From Ascidia mentula (taxonomy: Eukaryota; Chordata; Ascidiacea; Phlebobranchia; Ascidiidae), in contig OX387201.1 of assembly GCA_947561715.1 (NCBI GenBank), forward strand, positions 1,816,001 to 1,880,000: 64,000 bases of DNA, in the 5' to 3' direction. Both the position numbers and the translations under genes were made by a program. Position 1 is the stretch's first letter. Every line of letters starts with the position of its first letter. Below the pieces are notes generated by a model. That model had not been told where the DNA came from, did not search any database, and saw only the letters and a list, made by a program, of their open reading frames with translations. This document shows positions 12,230 to 25,035 of the stretch, piece after piece.

Positions 12230-14033
12230 ATGAAAGTTATTGTGGCCGGTTACCCAAAAACCGGTACGAAATCACTCAATGCAGCACTTACTATACTGGG
12301 GTACACAGTGTACGACTTCATAGAAAACCAGTATTACTTGTACAAAGACTGGAATCGGATTTACGAGAATGGCGTCCAGCTCGGCGATTTCGAACGAATG
12401 TACGAAGGTGTGGACGCTGTTTGCGACGCCCCGTGTTCGTACTATTGGAAGGAACTGTCTGAATCCTTTCCTCAGGCAAAGGTTAAACGATTCAGTTCAT
12501 AAACGTATGGTAATAGTAAAGCCTAATAGGTTTAACATTTTTTACGCTGCATGTATCGTTTAAGAAGGGCTTCCGAAAGGTGCTTCTGGATTTGATTTTT
12601 AACAAAAGTCTATTCCAAAACACAAACGATACTGTTGAGTTATAGCCGGTGTGTTTGTTGCAAATCTGTTTTTGAACCAGATTGTGTTGATGATTCGAGA
12701 CGAGGATTCGTGGTACAAAAGCTTGTTAAAACAACTTGAGGAAATGCACTGGTGTTGGATGTGGTGGGCCTTAGACTCCTGTTGCCTGTCTGCGATATCG
12801 AGTCGGAATTATCGCTACCATACATGTAAGGGCAAGATTTTGAGCTGTATATTTTATTAAACCTATATTTAAATTATCATATGACAAAACGCAAGGATGC
12901 TTTATCGTGAGAATGCAGACAGGGCCACTGTTTCGGCCTAATATACCTCATCAGAGCAGCTTTGGTGAGTAACTACGATCTTAGCAGATAAATATCCAAA
13001 CATTATTGGATCTATTGCCTGCTTTAGCTGAAGGCTTTTGAAAATACAGTGCTAACAAAGCACTAGCTTTTAACATCAGGATTAGCCATTTCTTCCGTTA
13101 CAACAATGGCTAAATTTACACAACCGCATTAATTTCATTAATTTGAAAAAGATTGCTCGAATGGAGATGTCAGTTTAATTTAACTGTCTTTTCCAATAGT
13201 GAAATTTTTGGCCGACGTAAAACCTTGGCCGAGTGCAAAGTTGATTCCACACAACGAAAACACGTTAAAGCGAATGTACAGGGAACACAACTTGTACGTA
13301 CAGACGGTCAGTAGGATTTTGTTAAAATTTATTAGTTATCATTCATTTGTATTTTTATGTGGTATTTTTCGACAAGCGTCAACATCAGGCAAGTTCCAGA
13401 TGTTCAATGTTTTGTGGTAGACTCGGTGACGGCATATTTTAGTTTGTAGTTTGGCAACATACAGTTTTCAGACTTTCACTACAAAATATCTAACACTGGT
13501 ACAGTTACTGGTGTTCAACTGGTAAAAATCCCTTTTTGCAGCACTTCACTATAACAGAATGGTGTGTGTGTCATTTCATGTAGCAGAATATGGTGGAAAC
13601 TGGATGGTTGTTTAATTTGTTTGCTTTCTATTCTTTTCTCTTTTTTACTTTCCAAATTTACGCTTGTGACGTTTTGCCAGACGACTCCAACAGCGCGTGA
13701 TGCTGGCCGTTAATTAACATCACCTGCTGCATTGCGTGAATCGCTAACTTTTGCACATTTGAATCATATTTTTTTGTGCAGACGGCGCCTAAGGACAGAT
13801 TGCTGGTGTTTAAAGTGACAGAAGGTTGGAAACCGCTCTGTGACTTCCTTGGAGTCGAAATACCCGACCAGCCATTTCCACACAAGAACAAGGGGGCGAG
13901 TCTTATGAAAGAATTTCGCAAGACCAACGAGGTCGTGATTAAGATGGAGCAAGAGGTCAAGATTACTTTGCTAGTTTTCGTGACCGTTCTGGCATTTGTT
14001 CTCTATCAGTGTTTCCGGTACGTGTGTAGTTGA
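12230..14033 (+). CDS. Membrane-anchored sulfotransferase-like protein, unit C (4 exons)
   Basis: The only plus-strand member. Exons E1 12230-12481, E2 12681-12825, E3 13200-13306, E4 13782-14033; GT/AG borders, phases 0, 1, 0; 251 aa. E1: MKVIVAGYPKTGTKSL (P-loop), DAVCDAPCSYYWKEL, ending PQAK. E2: IVLMIRDEDSWYKS plus a Trp-rich stretch (CWMWWALD). E3: LADVKPWPSAKLIPHNENT then RMYREHNLYVQT. E4: APKDRLLVFKVTEGWKPLCDFLG, PDQPFPHKNKG, then a hydrophobic C-terminus. A polyadenylation signal AATAAA lies at 14106-14111. Family function: PAPS-dependent sulfotransferase-like fold; substrate unknown. An inverted broken copy lies upstream (10744-11284) and a broken relative on the minus strand downstream (14310-16699). 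Confidence 0.85.
12903..12962 (-). repeat. Decayed hammerhead-like repeat in intron 2 of unit C
   Basis: Minus strand has CTGATGA, GAAA and CTGTC in the right order, but stem II keeps only a few pairs and stem I does not close next to the core. It is a degenerate member of the hammerhead repeat family. Confidence 0.5.
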
Positions 14034-14105
14034 TGCAAGATATTATAAGAGTTGTTAATTTTTGTGTTGTAGTTTTATTCTGTCACAAATTGTTCTGCGG
14101 AAAAA

Positions 14106-14111
14106 AATAAA
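14106..14111 (+). promoter_or_regulatory. Polyadenylation signal of unit C
   Basis: Canonical AATAAA 72 bases after the unit C stop codon. Confidence 0.6.
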
Positions 14112-14309
14112 CTTTCGACCCTGAATACACACACAAAGAGTGTTAACGACCTTTTATTATGAAACAGGCATTGCGCCTAAATTCCATATATTTATTGTCT
14201 ATTAACTTTTGTATTGGAAATGTTAGTTTTCACATGACATTTTCTTATGTCAGTAATGAGTTGAAAGTCTTAACATGTTAGTAAATATATGCACAACATC
14301 AGTTGCGCC

Positions 14310-16699
14310 TCAACTGAAAATATACATGGACAACTGATACATGACAAAGGCAAGAACAATCGCTAAAATCAAAAAAGTAATCTTGATCTCCTGTTCCATT
14401 TTCCTCACAATGTCATGGGTCACCCGATATTCGTAGATAATCTTCCCTCCCTTGTTCTCGTGTGGAAAAGGCTGCTCGGGTATTTCGACTCCAAGGAAAT
14501 CGCAAAGAGGACCCCAATCGCGACTTTGTACACCAGCAATCTGTCCTTAGGCGCCGCCTGAACGATAAATATATGATTGTGGTAAAATGTTGCGATAACT
14601 CCAACCACAGACGGGTTCGTGGTTTTATATTGAAGGTATGAGGAACAAAGACATTCACACGTTATGAACAAGTGCTCGGAAAAGTAATATTTGTGTTTGG
14701 AGATTTAATGTTGCAGACACAAGAAATTAGCAACCGTATCCTTGGTAAATTCTACGGCAACAAGCGCGGTTACCATGTAGGCCTAGACCAAAAATAAACA
14801 TTTTAATGACGTAGTGGTACAAAAGTCGTGTATGGTTTCTTCCTGTCTTCTGTCGATTTTAAAGGCTTGTAATATTCACGTCATGAAGATGCACCTTATG
14901 TTTTTGTTTGTTTGCACCAACTTTGGTATACGCGCTTAAACGTCTTTTACGACCCAATCGTATTTAAGAACGCTTCAATTTTCAAATGCTGTCCCTTCAA
15001 AAATAAGCATGCGGAAATCTTGAATGTAAGTTTTAATTTTTTTCCGCAAGGTGGAGCACTGCATCTGCACACCCGTCACGCATGAGGTGTTTCAGTAAGG
15101 GACTTTTAGAAGTTATAACGATCACTGGGTTTGCTTCAAGACAGTTTGTCTGTGTTTGGTCCATATGATAAAGGTGATCTTTTTGTTACACCAGTTGTCT
15201 TCGAGAAACTATTTACAATGTCATTTGGAACAATGCTGGCCCTGCCGTCTTATTCAACTTATTTGTACTTTGCCAAATTTAAGCTGAAATACACCATCAA
15301 GCGTCGCCGTCTTATACACAAACATGTAAAATTTAAGTGTGGTATTCGCTGTTCCAATGCGGACTCGTTCCAAAGTCGAAAAAAGTGTTATCAGCTATCG
15401 GGGCAAAGGGCAATCTCGGCGGCTAATTTATAGTAAACATTAACGACTTCTGATAACTCGTGCAACTCACCGTCTACTTAACTAGGCGGTCCTAGTTTAC
15501 TTAACTGAATGAGCGAGACGAGTGAAAAATACAAACCGTTGCTAAATATTGAGAGAGCGTAATTTATAGTAAACCTTGACGACTTCTGATAATTACTCGT
15601 GCAACTCACCGTCTGCACGTACAAGTTGTGTTCCCTGTACATTCGCTTCATCGTGTTCACGTTATGTGGAACCAACTTTGCACTCGGCCAAGGTTTTGGG
15701 TCGGTAAAAAAATTCACTGCATAGGAGCAGGGTAGTAGATCGAACTGACACAACCATGCAAGCAACCTGTTTAATCACTGAAGTCAAAGCACTGACACCA
15801 TGGCTACCATTGGCGTAGAAAGGGGCCATAGCCCTTCCTAAATATGAAGGTTAAATATTTAGAAGATGCTATTTTTCTAAAGGTCGAAAATGCTACTTTT
15901 GTTCATTTACAGTAGCTTTTCTTTCATGCAAGTTGTGCCATTTTCGTTTAACATTAACACGCTTAAATCGACGAGGAACCCAACCAAACCCCACCAAATA
16001 TTTTGACTACGCCATCACGATTGCTGCAAATTACAGATATATGCAACAACCAATCATGACGTAATGTTTATTCTAGCTCAAAATTACGTGTATTGTGCCA
16101 GAAGCCTCTTCTTATTATCGAGGAGATGCTGCAGCATTCCAATGCCCACCACGTCCAGCCTGTGCTATAGCAAGTTATAACTTCGTAGAATTGTTTCACT
16201 ATGCTTTTGTACCACGAATCCGCGTCTCGAATCATCAACACAATCTGGTTCAAAAACAGATTTGCAACAAACATCAACCGTAAAACTACTTTGACCATTA
16301 AAGCAAATGCACTAATCGGTGTTCGAGCTTTAAACACAGCAAAAAGTCTATCGAACCCAGCAGTTTGGTCCCAAACCTCAGTTAAAGTGCTTTTATCATC
16401 CCTTTTAAGATGTAAATCACCCGTTAAGATGGAAACCCGACACAATTCAGTTTATGCGTATGCAGACTGCAGCAGTACAAATGCTTGTAAAATAGAAAGG
16501 CCACACTTTAATCGAAAGTGCTTTATTTGTCCTTTTCCTTTAGCTCACATGTAAAACAGGACTGAATCATTTTTAGTGAATTGCCAATTCGTCTATGTAT
16601 TTGGAATTAAAAAAAAAACACCGTGTACCCAAGTACTCTCAGGGCTGCAGTGAGGGTTTTTGTGCCGGTTTTTGTGAAGCCTGCCACAATTACCTTCAT
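14310..16699 (-). pseudogene. Sulfotransferase-like pseudogene, unit D
   Basis: All four exons can be traced. E1 from 16699 reads MKVIVAGFTKTGTKTL for about 26 residues and then collapses into a poly-T tract (fwd poly-A near 16608), losing most of the exon. E2 16088-16244 is open with good borders and 12 bases longer than its relatives (IVLMIRDADSWYKS). E3 15610-15716 is intact (FTDPKPWPSAKLVPHN). E4 14310-14557 has proper acceptor and APKDRLLVYKV, but a 4-base loss shifts the frame before the DWGPLCDFLG segment; the rest, including the hydrophobic tail, is readable only in the shifted frame. Closest to unit C. Lesions in E1 and E4 make a product unlikely. Confidence 0.8.
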
Positions 16700-16700
16700 G

Positions 16701-17482
16701 GTGTTATTGTAAAGAGCGGAGTGGAGGTAGGAATATATGAGAACACACTTTTTTCTAATATCGTCACGGACCCCCCGAGATTCGCAAACACTTTTAGATT
16801 TACCAAAGGATATAAAATAACTTTATTTTTTAAACAAAACAGGGTTTATTTTTTTAAACTTTACTTTTTATGGTCAATATCCTGTCATGATTTTTCCTGT
16901 AATACTAGGTTTATTTTAGCTGCAATGCCAGAGAATCTAATGATCGAAATGCGATATATTTGATTGCGCGATCCTGCCTATTGCAATGTGGCAGCGTGTA
17001 ACATTCTGCTTATTCTATACCATCACGTATTAAAGAAAGTTGCAACATTCAGTACATCCTTTCCAAATTTGTGCATCGCGTGCTGTTCGTGCGTTGTGTG
17101 CATTTATCTCACACTGCGCTGTGAACGTGATAAGCTTGTTGATCGTGTATTGTGTCAAGGCATTGACTTCAAAATGCTAAAGTCTTGTTTCCCACTTTTC
17201 CCTTGTGTAAAGCTGTATCAGCCATACCTAATGTGATCCCCGCGCCTTACGCAATCAGCGTGATATGGGCAATATTAACTGTACGACGTATGTAATTGAT
17301 AATTTTATCCGAACACATAGGCTAAGCCTGCCGAATCAGTTACCGTATTCAGTCGTTCATATAGGATTTTAATAACATAGCAAATTGAGTGGATTGCACA
17401 ACAATAGACAACCTCGGCGACAACCTGATAAAAACTAGAATTGCGACAAATAGGAATTAACGTTTCTACTCGTGAACTTCAG
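16701..17482. other. Spacer between pseudogene D and unit E
   Basis: No gene recognised. The part from about 17085 onward recurs from 21048, where it is fused to a cut exon 4; the two are copies of one duplicated block. Confidence 0.5.
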
Positions 17483-19822
17483 TTAAACCGAAAGGAATGA
17501 GTAAAGCTGATAAACGAAAAACGCAAAGACGGCAACCAGCACAAGCAGCGAAATCTTTGCTTCTCGTTCGACGCGTTTCACAAGATCATTCGTTTTTCGA
17601 TATTCTTCAAAGAGGTCCGCACCCTTGTTCTTGTGTGGGAATGGCTGGTCGGGTATTTCAGCTCCAAGGAAGTCACAGAGCGGTTTCCAACCGTCCGTCA
17701 CTCGGTAAATCAACAATCTGTCCTTGGGAGCCGTCTGCGCATTCAAAGTGGTGTTAATAGCGCGTTGATTGGCACCGGTTTAAAAAAATGTGATCATGTT
17801 TAAACATCTACATATGGAAACGATCTATGTTCCACATTGAAACGGCAAAAATACTCATTAGCTTCAATGGCGGTGTAAGCATTCATGTTCCAATATTTTT
17901 TAAAACATTTCGTGCAGCTTGCTGCCTTTTTTACCAAATTTCGCAATGGTAAGTGGAGACTAGTGATGTTCCCAGTTCCAAATTATCCGGACCGGCCGGA
18001 TCCGGATAGTTATCAATCAAATCCGGCCGGGTAATTTGGATCCGGCAGTTTGTTAACACCGATTCGTGTATTTTATCGGTATGTCAAAAATGTTTGATTG
18101 CCAAACAGAATGCTATGTTAAGGTTAGCTTATCATAAGTGGAACAAATAAACGTGGGCATTTATTAATATGGTATAACACGTCACGAAAACCTTGATAAC
18201 AAACATAAGAAAAATCGGAAGTCGGCGAGTATCACAGACCGGGTCCCAAAAACGAGCAATTTGCGAACGTTTGTCCGTTTTTAGGACAAAAATGCTTTCC
18301 CAACTATCCGGTAAAATTAAGTGTGTTATCCGGCCGGGTCCGGGTATTGAAAATTGGTCAATATCCGGCCGGGTCCGGGTACCCGGATCCGGCGTAAGAC
18401 ATCACTAGTGGAGACCCACCGTTTGAACGTACAAGTTGTGCTCCCTGTACAGTCTCTTTAGCGTGTTCTCATTGCGTAGAAACAACCCGGATCTCGGCCA
18501 ACTTTTCGTATCACCCAGGAACTTAACTGAAATGTGCAGCAAATGAATAAACTTAAAAGAGCGTTGCACAAATCATAAGGCTCACAGGCTTCACAGCCAA
18601 GGCATTGCAGTCTAGCTGGATCAGTCACTTTTCCCGACAAGTCGGAGCGAGAACTGAAAAATCAAGCTCTCGGTGAGGTTTAAACCCACGACCCTGGGCT
18701 AACCAGGCCCAACGCTCCACCAACTGAGTGGCTTCACGGGGTATATTGTGGCCAAGGTACACTGGTACGCAAGCGCACAACTTGTCGGGCGACCTTCACA
18801 TGCGTAGAGGACCTGCAGTGGGGTGATCCTGCCTTGCTATGCGAAAGCATGGTATTACTTCTGCGTTGCTCAAATCAAGCATATCCAAGGAAAAAGGATT
18901 GGTATGGAGAAAACCATTATTTGTTAAATAGTTTTGTAATAAGGTTCACAGGCTTCGCAGCCAAGGCATTGCAGCCAAGCTGGATCAGTCACGTTTCATA
19001 TGAACGAGATATGACATAGTTTTGTATTTGTAGAAATATTTCAGTAAGCTGCCAAAATGCCAAAATTATCTTAATTAGCTGCAGAGAGTTGTGCGTATAC
19101 TGTTTCGCCCTATCAGGTCTCATCATCAGTGCACGTGCATTTACGAAACAACATAATTGACTCTTACACATGTTGTTTCGATATCTACTCCTTCGTATTC
19201 CGGTCCAGGTAAGAGTGGACATCCACCACCACAACCAACTGCTGTTCATTTTTTTCATTTGTTTGTGGACGCTTTTGAACCATTCGTCTTCATCTCGTAA
19301 GCAAAGAATAATCTGAGCATGCAAGAATGGTGAAAAATGTATTTTTGATAATTGCAATTTGGGTCAGACTGATCAAATAGTGAGGCTATCGTTTCAAAAA
19401 GTGTTTGGAATCTCCATTTAATTCATATGTAATCGGCTTTTGTTTACATGAACCGAAACACCATCGTTTAAGCTGCAATTGATTGCCACATTCATCTCAC
19501 TGATTATTAATGCTGATACAATCGTTTGATTTAGCTCAAAAACCTATTGGAGCAAAAAATCAGCCTTTACTTTTGCCTCAGGAAAGGCTTCAGAAAATTC
19601 CTTCCAGTAATAAAAGCACGGGATGTCATTTACAGCATCAGCGCCTTCGTACATTCGTTCCAAATCACCAGGTTGAACGCCCTTCTCAAAGATTCTATTC
19701 CAATCTTCGTGCAAGACCAATAAATTTTCCAAATAGTCGAACACTTTGTAGCCAAGTGCGTGCAATGCGGCATGCATCGTCTTGGTGCCAGTTTTCGAAT
19801 AACCCGCCAGTATAACTTTCAT
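17483..19822 (-). CDS. Membrane-anchored sulfotransferase-like protein, unit E (4 exons)
   Basis: Exons: E1 19571-19822, E2 about 19169-19313, E3 18420-18526, E4 17483-17734; 251 aa. E1 has GYSKTGTKTMHAALHALGY, EDWNRIFEKGVQPGDLERMY and ends FPEAK. E2 starts IILCLRDEDEWFKS and carries a Trp run (SSWLWWWMSTLTW). E3 KFLGDTKSWPRSGLF...RLYREHNLYVQT. E4 APKDRLLIYRVTDGWKPLCD, PDQPFPHKNKG, a charged linker, and a terminal helix of about 20 hydrophobic residues. A 447-bp hAT-type MITE sits in intron 3 only a few bases from the exon 3 donor, and a SINE lies in intron 2. Splicing past these is assumed. Confidence 0.8.
17961..18407. mobile_element. hAT-type non-autonomous element (447 bp)
   Basis: Terminal inverted repeats TAGTGATGT...ACATCACTA and a perfect 8-bp target-site duplication GTGGAGAC at 17953-17960 and 18408-18415. 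The interior is rich in CCGG/GGATCC-like runs (sub-repeats of the type TCCGGCCGGGT) and has no long frame. It is absent from the matching intron of unit F, which gives the pre-insertion state. Confidence 0.85.
18560..18742 (-). mobile_element. tRNA-derived SINE, family 1
   Basis: Read on minus: a tRNA-like head with A-box-like CTCAGTTGGTGGAGCG and B-box-like GGGTTTAAACC, then a body (GAGCTTGATTTTTCAG, CGCTCCGACTTGTCGG) and a tail with GATCCAGC and GAAGCCTGTGAGCC. A second copy is at 53755-54025. Tail-only fragments occur at about 18945-18990, 22148-22195, 25885-25930 and 28714-28742, in the same intron of other array units. Confidence 0.7.
19085..19140 (-). repeat. Degenerate hammerhead-like repeat beside unit E exon 2
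   Basis: Contains CTGATGATGA, an imperfect stem II, GAAACAG and a final CTCTGCAGC on the minus strand. Equivalent, more decayed copies lie at about 22285-22330, 26053-26105 and 28868-28920, always just downstream of exon 2 in its unit, so the insertion predates the E-H duplications. Confidence 0.5.
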
Positions 19823-20956
19823 AATGCCTTTCTATATCTGCCTGCTGCGTAAACGAATAACACAAAAAATTACTATTTGATCAAATGTACTGCAGAGTAA
19901 AAACCAAATCTCGATCTGCTGAAACCAAGGTACCTTTGCAGGCTGCCGATCGCTCACACTATCACAACTTGTATTACTATGTTAGTTCGAAACAACGACT
20001 ATACAGACAGCTCAGTTGATGTTTAGTTTAACAAAAATATATTTCGCCTGACAAGGTATCATCAGTTACTGTTTGGCGATAGAAATTATAAAGCCTTCTT
20101 GATCATTACAACGATTCTTTGAGGTTGGTGAAAAACTAAACGAATTGTTTGTGAAAGTCGAAACATTTCATTTACTGAGGGTTCACTATTTGCGTCGTTA
20201 CTTGAAATGTGAGTTACTTGGCCAATTAAAATGCTATTAAAGTCATGCTACAGAAAATCCTGCTTGTCCTGCAACCTTTATCTGATATACTGCATGTAAT
20301 ACTGTGCATGCGATTTTTTTAACGACAAGCAGTGAATGTTTGTTGTTCTCGGGTGCACTTTGTGCTGACTTTCGCAATGTTTGACCTTAAGCCAAAGGCA
20401 AACAAACCTTCGTACATTTTATCTACCGCGACGTTGATGGAGCGAAGGTATTGTCGACTCAAAGAAGCAAAGTTGCAAATTCAACTAAGCTACATTTTGT
20501 GGTCTATATTGACAAACACGTACAATGAGCGACCACTAAATCTGTAGTGAAAACCTGAAAACATCTGCTTACTTCTAAACATTTGGTGATCAACCTTTTA
20601 TAAATGCCTTAACACCTGGTAGCATGGAGACGATCGGCCGCAAAGGTAAATTCAGCAAACATAAAAGCGCATAGCCGCACTGTGTTTGTCGAGTCATGGA
20701 CGAAAACTTGAGATGACACAAATCACTTGGCAGCCCATGTTATTTCAATAATTGTTCAATCAAAGATTTTATTAATATTTCACAATTGAGTTGAATCGTA
20801 AAACAACAACGCCAAGGTCATATAACAGTGCTACGTCTTCGGACAGAAATATACTGTAGAAATACTTGGCCAATGCAATTAAAAATTGATAAAAAACTCT
20901 TTTTAACATCTAAGATTGAGAAAACGAGATCAAAGTTTCCACTTGTGGTGAAACAT

Positions 20957-21048
20957 TTAAACCGAAAGGAATGAGAAAAGCTGATAAACGAAAAACGCAA
21001 AGACGGCAACCAGCACAAGCAGCGAAATCTTTGCTTCTCGTTCGACGC
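20957..21048 (-). pseudogene. Terminal fragment of sulfotransferase exon 4
   Basis: About the last 90 bases of an exon 4 (hydrophobic C-terminus and stop), cut at 21048 where the sequence jumps into a copy of the spacer found at 17085. The 3' flank with a TTTATT (minus AATAAA) resembles that of units G, I and J. It marks the breakpoint of the duplication that made unit F. Confidence 0.75.
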
Positions 21049-21447
21049 TGTTCGTGCGTTGTGTGCATTTATCTCACACTGCGCTGTGAACGTGATAAGC
21101 TTGTTGATCGTGTATTGTGTTAAAGGCATTGACTTCAAAATGTTGAAGTCTCGTTTTCACTTTTCCCTTGTGTAAAGCTGTATCAGCCATACCTAATGTG
21201 ATCCCCGCGCCTTACTCAATCAGCGTGATATGGGCAATATTAACTGTACGACGTATGCAATTGATAATTTTATCCGAACACATAGGCTAAGCCTGCCGAA
21301 TCAGTTACCGTATTCAGTCGGTCATATAGGATTTTAATAACATAGCAAATTGAGTGGGTTGTACAACAATAGACAACCTCGGCGACAACCTGATAAAAAC
21401 TAGAATTGCGACAAATAGGGATTAACGTTTCTACTCGTGAACTTCAG

Positions 21448-23029
21448 TTAAACCGAAAGGAATGAGTAAAGCTGATAAACGAAAAACGCAAAGACGGCAA
21501 CCAACATCAGCAGCGAAATCTTTGCTTCTCGTTCGACGCTTTTCACAAGATCATTCGTTTTTCGATATTCTTCGAAGAGGTCCGCACCCTTGTTCTTGTG
21601 TGGGAATGGCTGGTCGGGTATTTCAGCTCCAAGGAAGTCACAGAGCGGTTTCCAACCGTCCGTCACTCGGTAAATCAACAGTTTGTCCTTGGGAGCCGTC
21701 TGCGCATTCAAAGTGGTGTCAATTGCGCGTTGATTGGCACCGGTTTAAAAAATGTGATCATTTATAAACATCTACACATGGAAACGATCTAGTTTCCACA
21801 CTGAAACGCCAAATATACACATTAGCCTCCATGGCGGTGAATGCATTCATGAACCAATAATTTTTGAAACATTTCGTGCAGCTTGCTGCCTTTTTTACCG
21901 AAATTCGCAATAGTCAATGGACACCCACCGTTTGGACGTACAAGTTGTGCTCCCTGTACAGTCTCTTTAGCGTGTTCTCATTGCGTAGGACCAACCCGGA
22001 ATTCGGCCAACTTTTCGTTTCACCCAGGAACTTAACTGAAATGTGCAGCAAAAAATAAAGTTTAGAGCTTTGCTCAAATCAAGCATATCCAAGGAAAAAG
22101 GAATGGGATGGAAAAAAACAATATTTGTTAAATAGTCTTGTAATAGGGTTCACAGACTTCGCAGCAAAGGCATTGCAGCCAAGCTGAATCAGTCAGTTTT
22201 TATATAAACGAGATATGACATAGTTTTGTATTTGTAGAAATATTACAGTAAGCTGCCAAAATGCCAAAATTATTTTGATAAGCTGCGGAGAGTTGTGCTT
22301 ATACTGTTTCAACCAATCAGGTCTCAGTGCACGTGCATTTACGAAACAGCATAATTGTCTCTTACAAATGTTGCTTCGATATCTTCTCCTTCGTATTCCG
22401 GTCCAGGTAAGAGTGGACATCAACCACCACAACCAACTGCTGTTCATTTTTTCCATTTGTTTGTGCATGCTTTTGAACCATCCCTCTTCATCTCGTAAGC
22501 AAAGAATAATCTGAGCATGCAAAAATGGTGAAAAATGTCTTTTTGATAATTGCAATTTGGACCAGACTGATCAAATAGTGAGGCTATCGTTTTGAAAACT
22601 GTTTGGGGTCTTCATTTACTTCCTATGTAATCGGCTTTTGTTTACATGAACTAAAACACCATCGTTTAAGCTGCAAATGATTGCCACATTTATCTCACTG
22701 ATTATTATTGGCTCATTGCTGATACAATCGTTTGATTTAGCTCAAAAACCTATTGGAGCAAAAAAATCAGGCTTTACTTTTGCCTCGGGAAAGGCTTCAG
22801 AAAATTCCTTCCAGTAATAAAAGCACGGGGTGTCAATTACAGCATCAACACCCTCGTAAATTCGTTCCAAATCACCAGGTTGAACGCCCTTCTCAAAGAT
22901 TCGATTCCAGTCTTCATGCAAGACCAATAAATTTTCCAAATAGTCGAACACTTTGTAGCCGAGCGCGTGCAATGCAGCATGCATCGTCTTGGTACCAGTT
23001 TTCGAATAACCCGCCAGTATAACTTTCAT
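21448..23029 (-). CDS. Membrane-anchored sulfotransferase-like protein, unit F (4 exons)
   Basis: Exons: E1 22778-23029, E2 22366-22510, E3 21929-22035, E4 21448-21699; 251 aa, no lesions seen. P-loop GYSKTGTKTM; E2 IILCLRDEEGWFKSMHKQ; E3 with LYREHNLYVQT; E4 APKDKLLIYRVTDGWKPLCD then PDQPFPHKNKG and the terminal hydrophobic helix. Very close to unit E, but with a shorter intron 3 because it lacks the MITE. In E1 a Val and a Thr replace Ala and Ile around DAVIDTPCFYYW. Confidence 0.82.
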
Positions 23030-24826
23030 AATGCCTTTCTATATCTGCCCGCTGCATGCGTGAACGAATAACACAAAAATTTACATTACTATTTGATCAA
23101 ATGTATTGCAGAGTAAAAACCAAATCTCGATCTGCTAAAACCTAGGTTCCCTTGCAGGCTCTCGATCGTTTACAACTTGTATTTCTATGCTAGTTCGAGA
23201 CAACGATTATGCAGACAGCTCAGTTGATGTTTAGTTCAGCAAAATCATATTTCGCCTGACAAGGTATCATTAGTTACTGTTTGGCGATAGAAATTATAAA
23301 GCCTTCTTGATCATTATAACGATTCTTTGAGGTTGGTTAAAAACTAAACAAAAAGTCATGCTACAAAAAGTCCTACATGTCCTGCAACTTTTTCTGATCT
23401 ACTGCATGAAATGCGGTGCATGCTTGCCAATATTACACACACCAAATAAAGCAAGCAGGATTTTTTTTACCGACAACCAGTAAAAGTTTGTTGTTCTCGG
23501 GTGGACTCTTTGCTGAGTTTCGCAATGTTTACCTTAAGCCAAAAGCAAACAAACCATCGGTCAGTTTTTGTTTGACCGCGACGTGGAGGTGCACTGACCG
23601 TTCCGGGAACGTAGTACAAAATATAACACTGCTGCCGTGTATCTGACTCCTGGTTACTATTTAAACAAAAACTGTATACCTTTAAGATTTTTCCTTTAAT
23701 TTAATTCGTTGAACACAAACAAAAACATCGACAACTTCCAAACAAATGTATCGAATCTGTTCCCAAACAATAGCTCGTATAGCTAGGTGACAATCAGCCC
23801 AATATTTTCTTAATCTTCTTAGTGCGGTCTTTGCTCTTTCTCCTGGCCAGGTTACATGATGAATATGCACGTAATATATAGCCAGAGAGAGCTCAGGTAA
23901 AAGATAGAAATGACGTTGGTGTTGACGTATGATGTTGGTGTTGCAGGTTATGACAAGATGGTTGTCGAGCGTCTTGATGAGGGGCGCTTGTCATTCGCAT
24001 GAATGAGGCTGAAGTCGGGACAACGCAATTGTGTGTTGTTCTTGAATATGACTTGATAGATACAGAGGGACCGAAGGTCTTGTCGCCTCAACGAAGCAAA
24101 GTTGCAAATCAACTAAGCTATATTTTGTGGTCTATATTGACAAACACGTTCAATGAGTGAGTTCACTAAATCTGTAGTGAAAACTTGAAAACATCTGGTT
24201 GCTTCTAAACATTTGGTGATCAACCTTTTATGAAAGCTTCTACGCCTGCTAGCATGGAGATGATCGGCCGCAAGGGTAAAATTAAGCAAACATAACAGAG
24301 CCAAGCCGCACTGTGTTTGTCGAGCCATGTACGCCCCGCTGCGTTTTTTGTAATTGTCCATATTTCTACCCAATGGGGTTATGGTAAATAGGACCATTTT
24401 CTTGTATTCGGTCAAACAGAAGAAAAGCATTTCAGACTGACCCTTGATTTGTCAAATAGTCGGTAAGCTTTCAAATGGCAAACATTCGTATTTAGAAATG
24501 CCCAAGACAAAAGCGACTGATTAAAATAGGTTTATCGACGCATTAGCGCTGCATTAGTAAAATGCAATCAGCCATCTTCCGGCCTGTTTCTTTCAAGATC
24601 ATTTGCTCCAAATTATTATGCACCCAATTCATAACATATCGACACTCATTCAGCACATCGACTCAAATTGCTTCCATTTTATTTCAAATAGAATATCAAG
24701 GAATAAAAGATGCCCATAGGATGAAATATATCCAACATACTATATTGGCACAGGTGCTTGAGTTTGTTTTTTAAAAACAAAACAAAAAAATAAGACCGAT
24801 GTTGCCAATAGCCCGGCCTGGATATT
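23030..24826. other. Spacer upstream of unit F
   Basis: Homologous to the spacers upstream of E, G, I and J. An open stretch on minus at 24113-24430 includes a possible signal-like segment, but its paralogues are full of stops in every frame, so I do not call a gene. Confidence 0.4.
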
Positions 24827-24975
24827 TTATTTATTTGTTTACCACACAGGAATTTGAACCCAGGTTATCCTGGCCACGAATCCCGATCAGGTTTTCTTCT
24901 TGGTATATGGGTTCGCTTAGATTTTGCGATCCTGTTTGGTCATGCGCCATCATGCGGAAAGTCATGGACGAAAAT
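24827..24975 (-). mobile_element. tRNA-derived SINE, family 2, copy 1
   Basis: On minus the sequence has CATGATGGCGCATGACC, AAACCTGATCGGGATTCGTGG, and a B-box-like GGGTTCAAATTCC, all shared with copies at 31262-31428, 34740-34905 and (plus strand) 58413-58530. It lies about 250 bases downstream of the unit G stop. Confidence 0.65.
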
Positions 24976-25035
24976 TTGAGATGACACAAATCAATAGGCA
25001 GCCCATCTTTTTTCGATAGTTGTTTGATCAAAGAT

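Noticed and set aside
20040-20080. Hammerhead-like CTGATGATACC...GGCGAAA on minus, repeated upstream of several array units
   Set aside because: First stem II pair is broken, and stems I and III cannot be closed; at best a distant relic.
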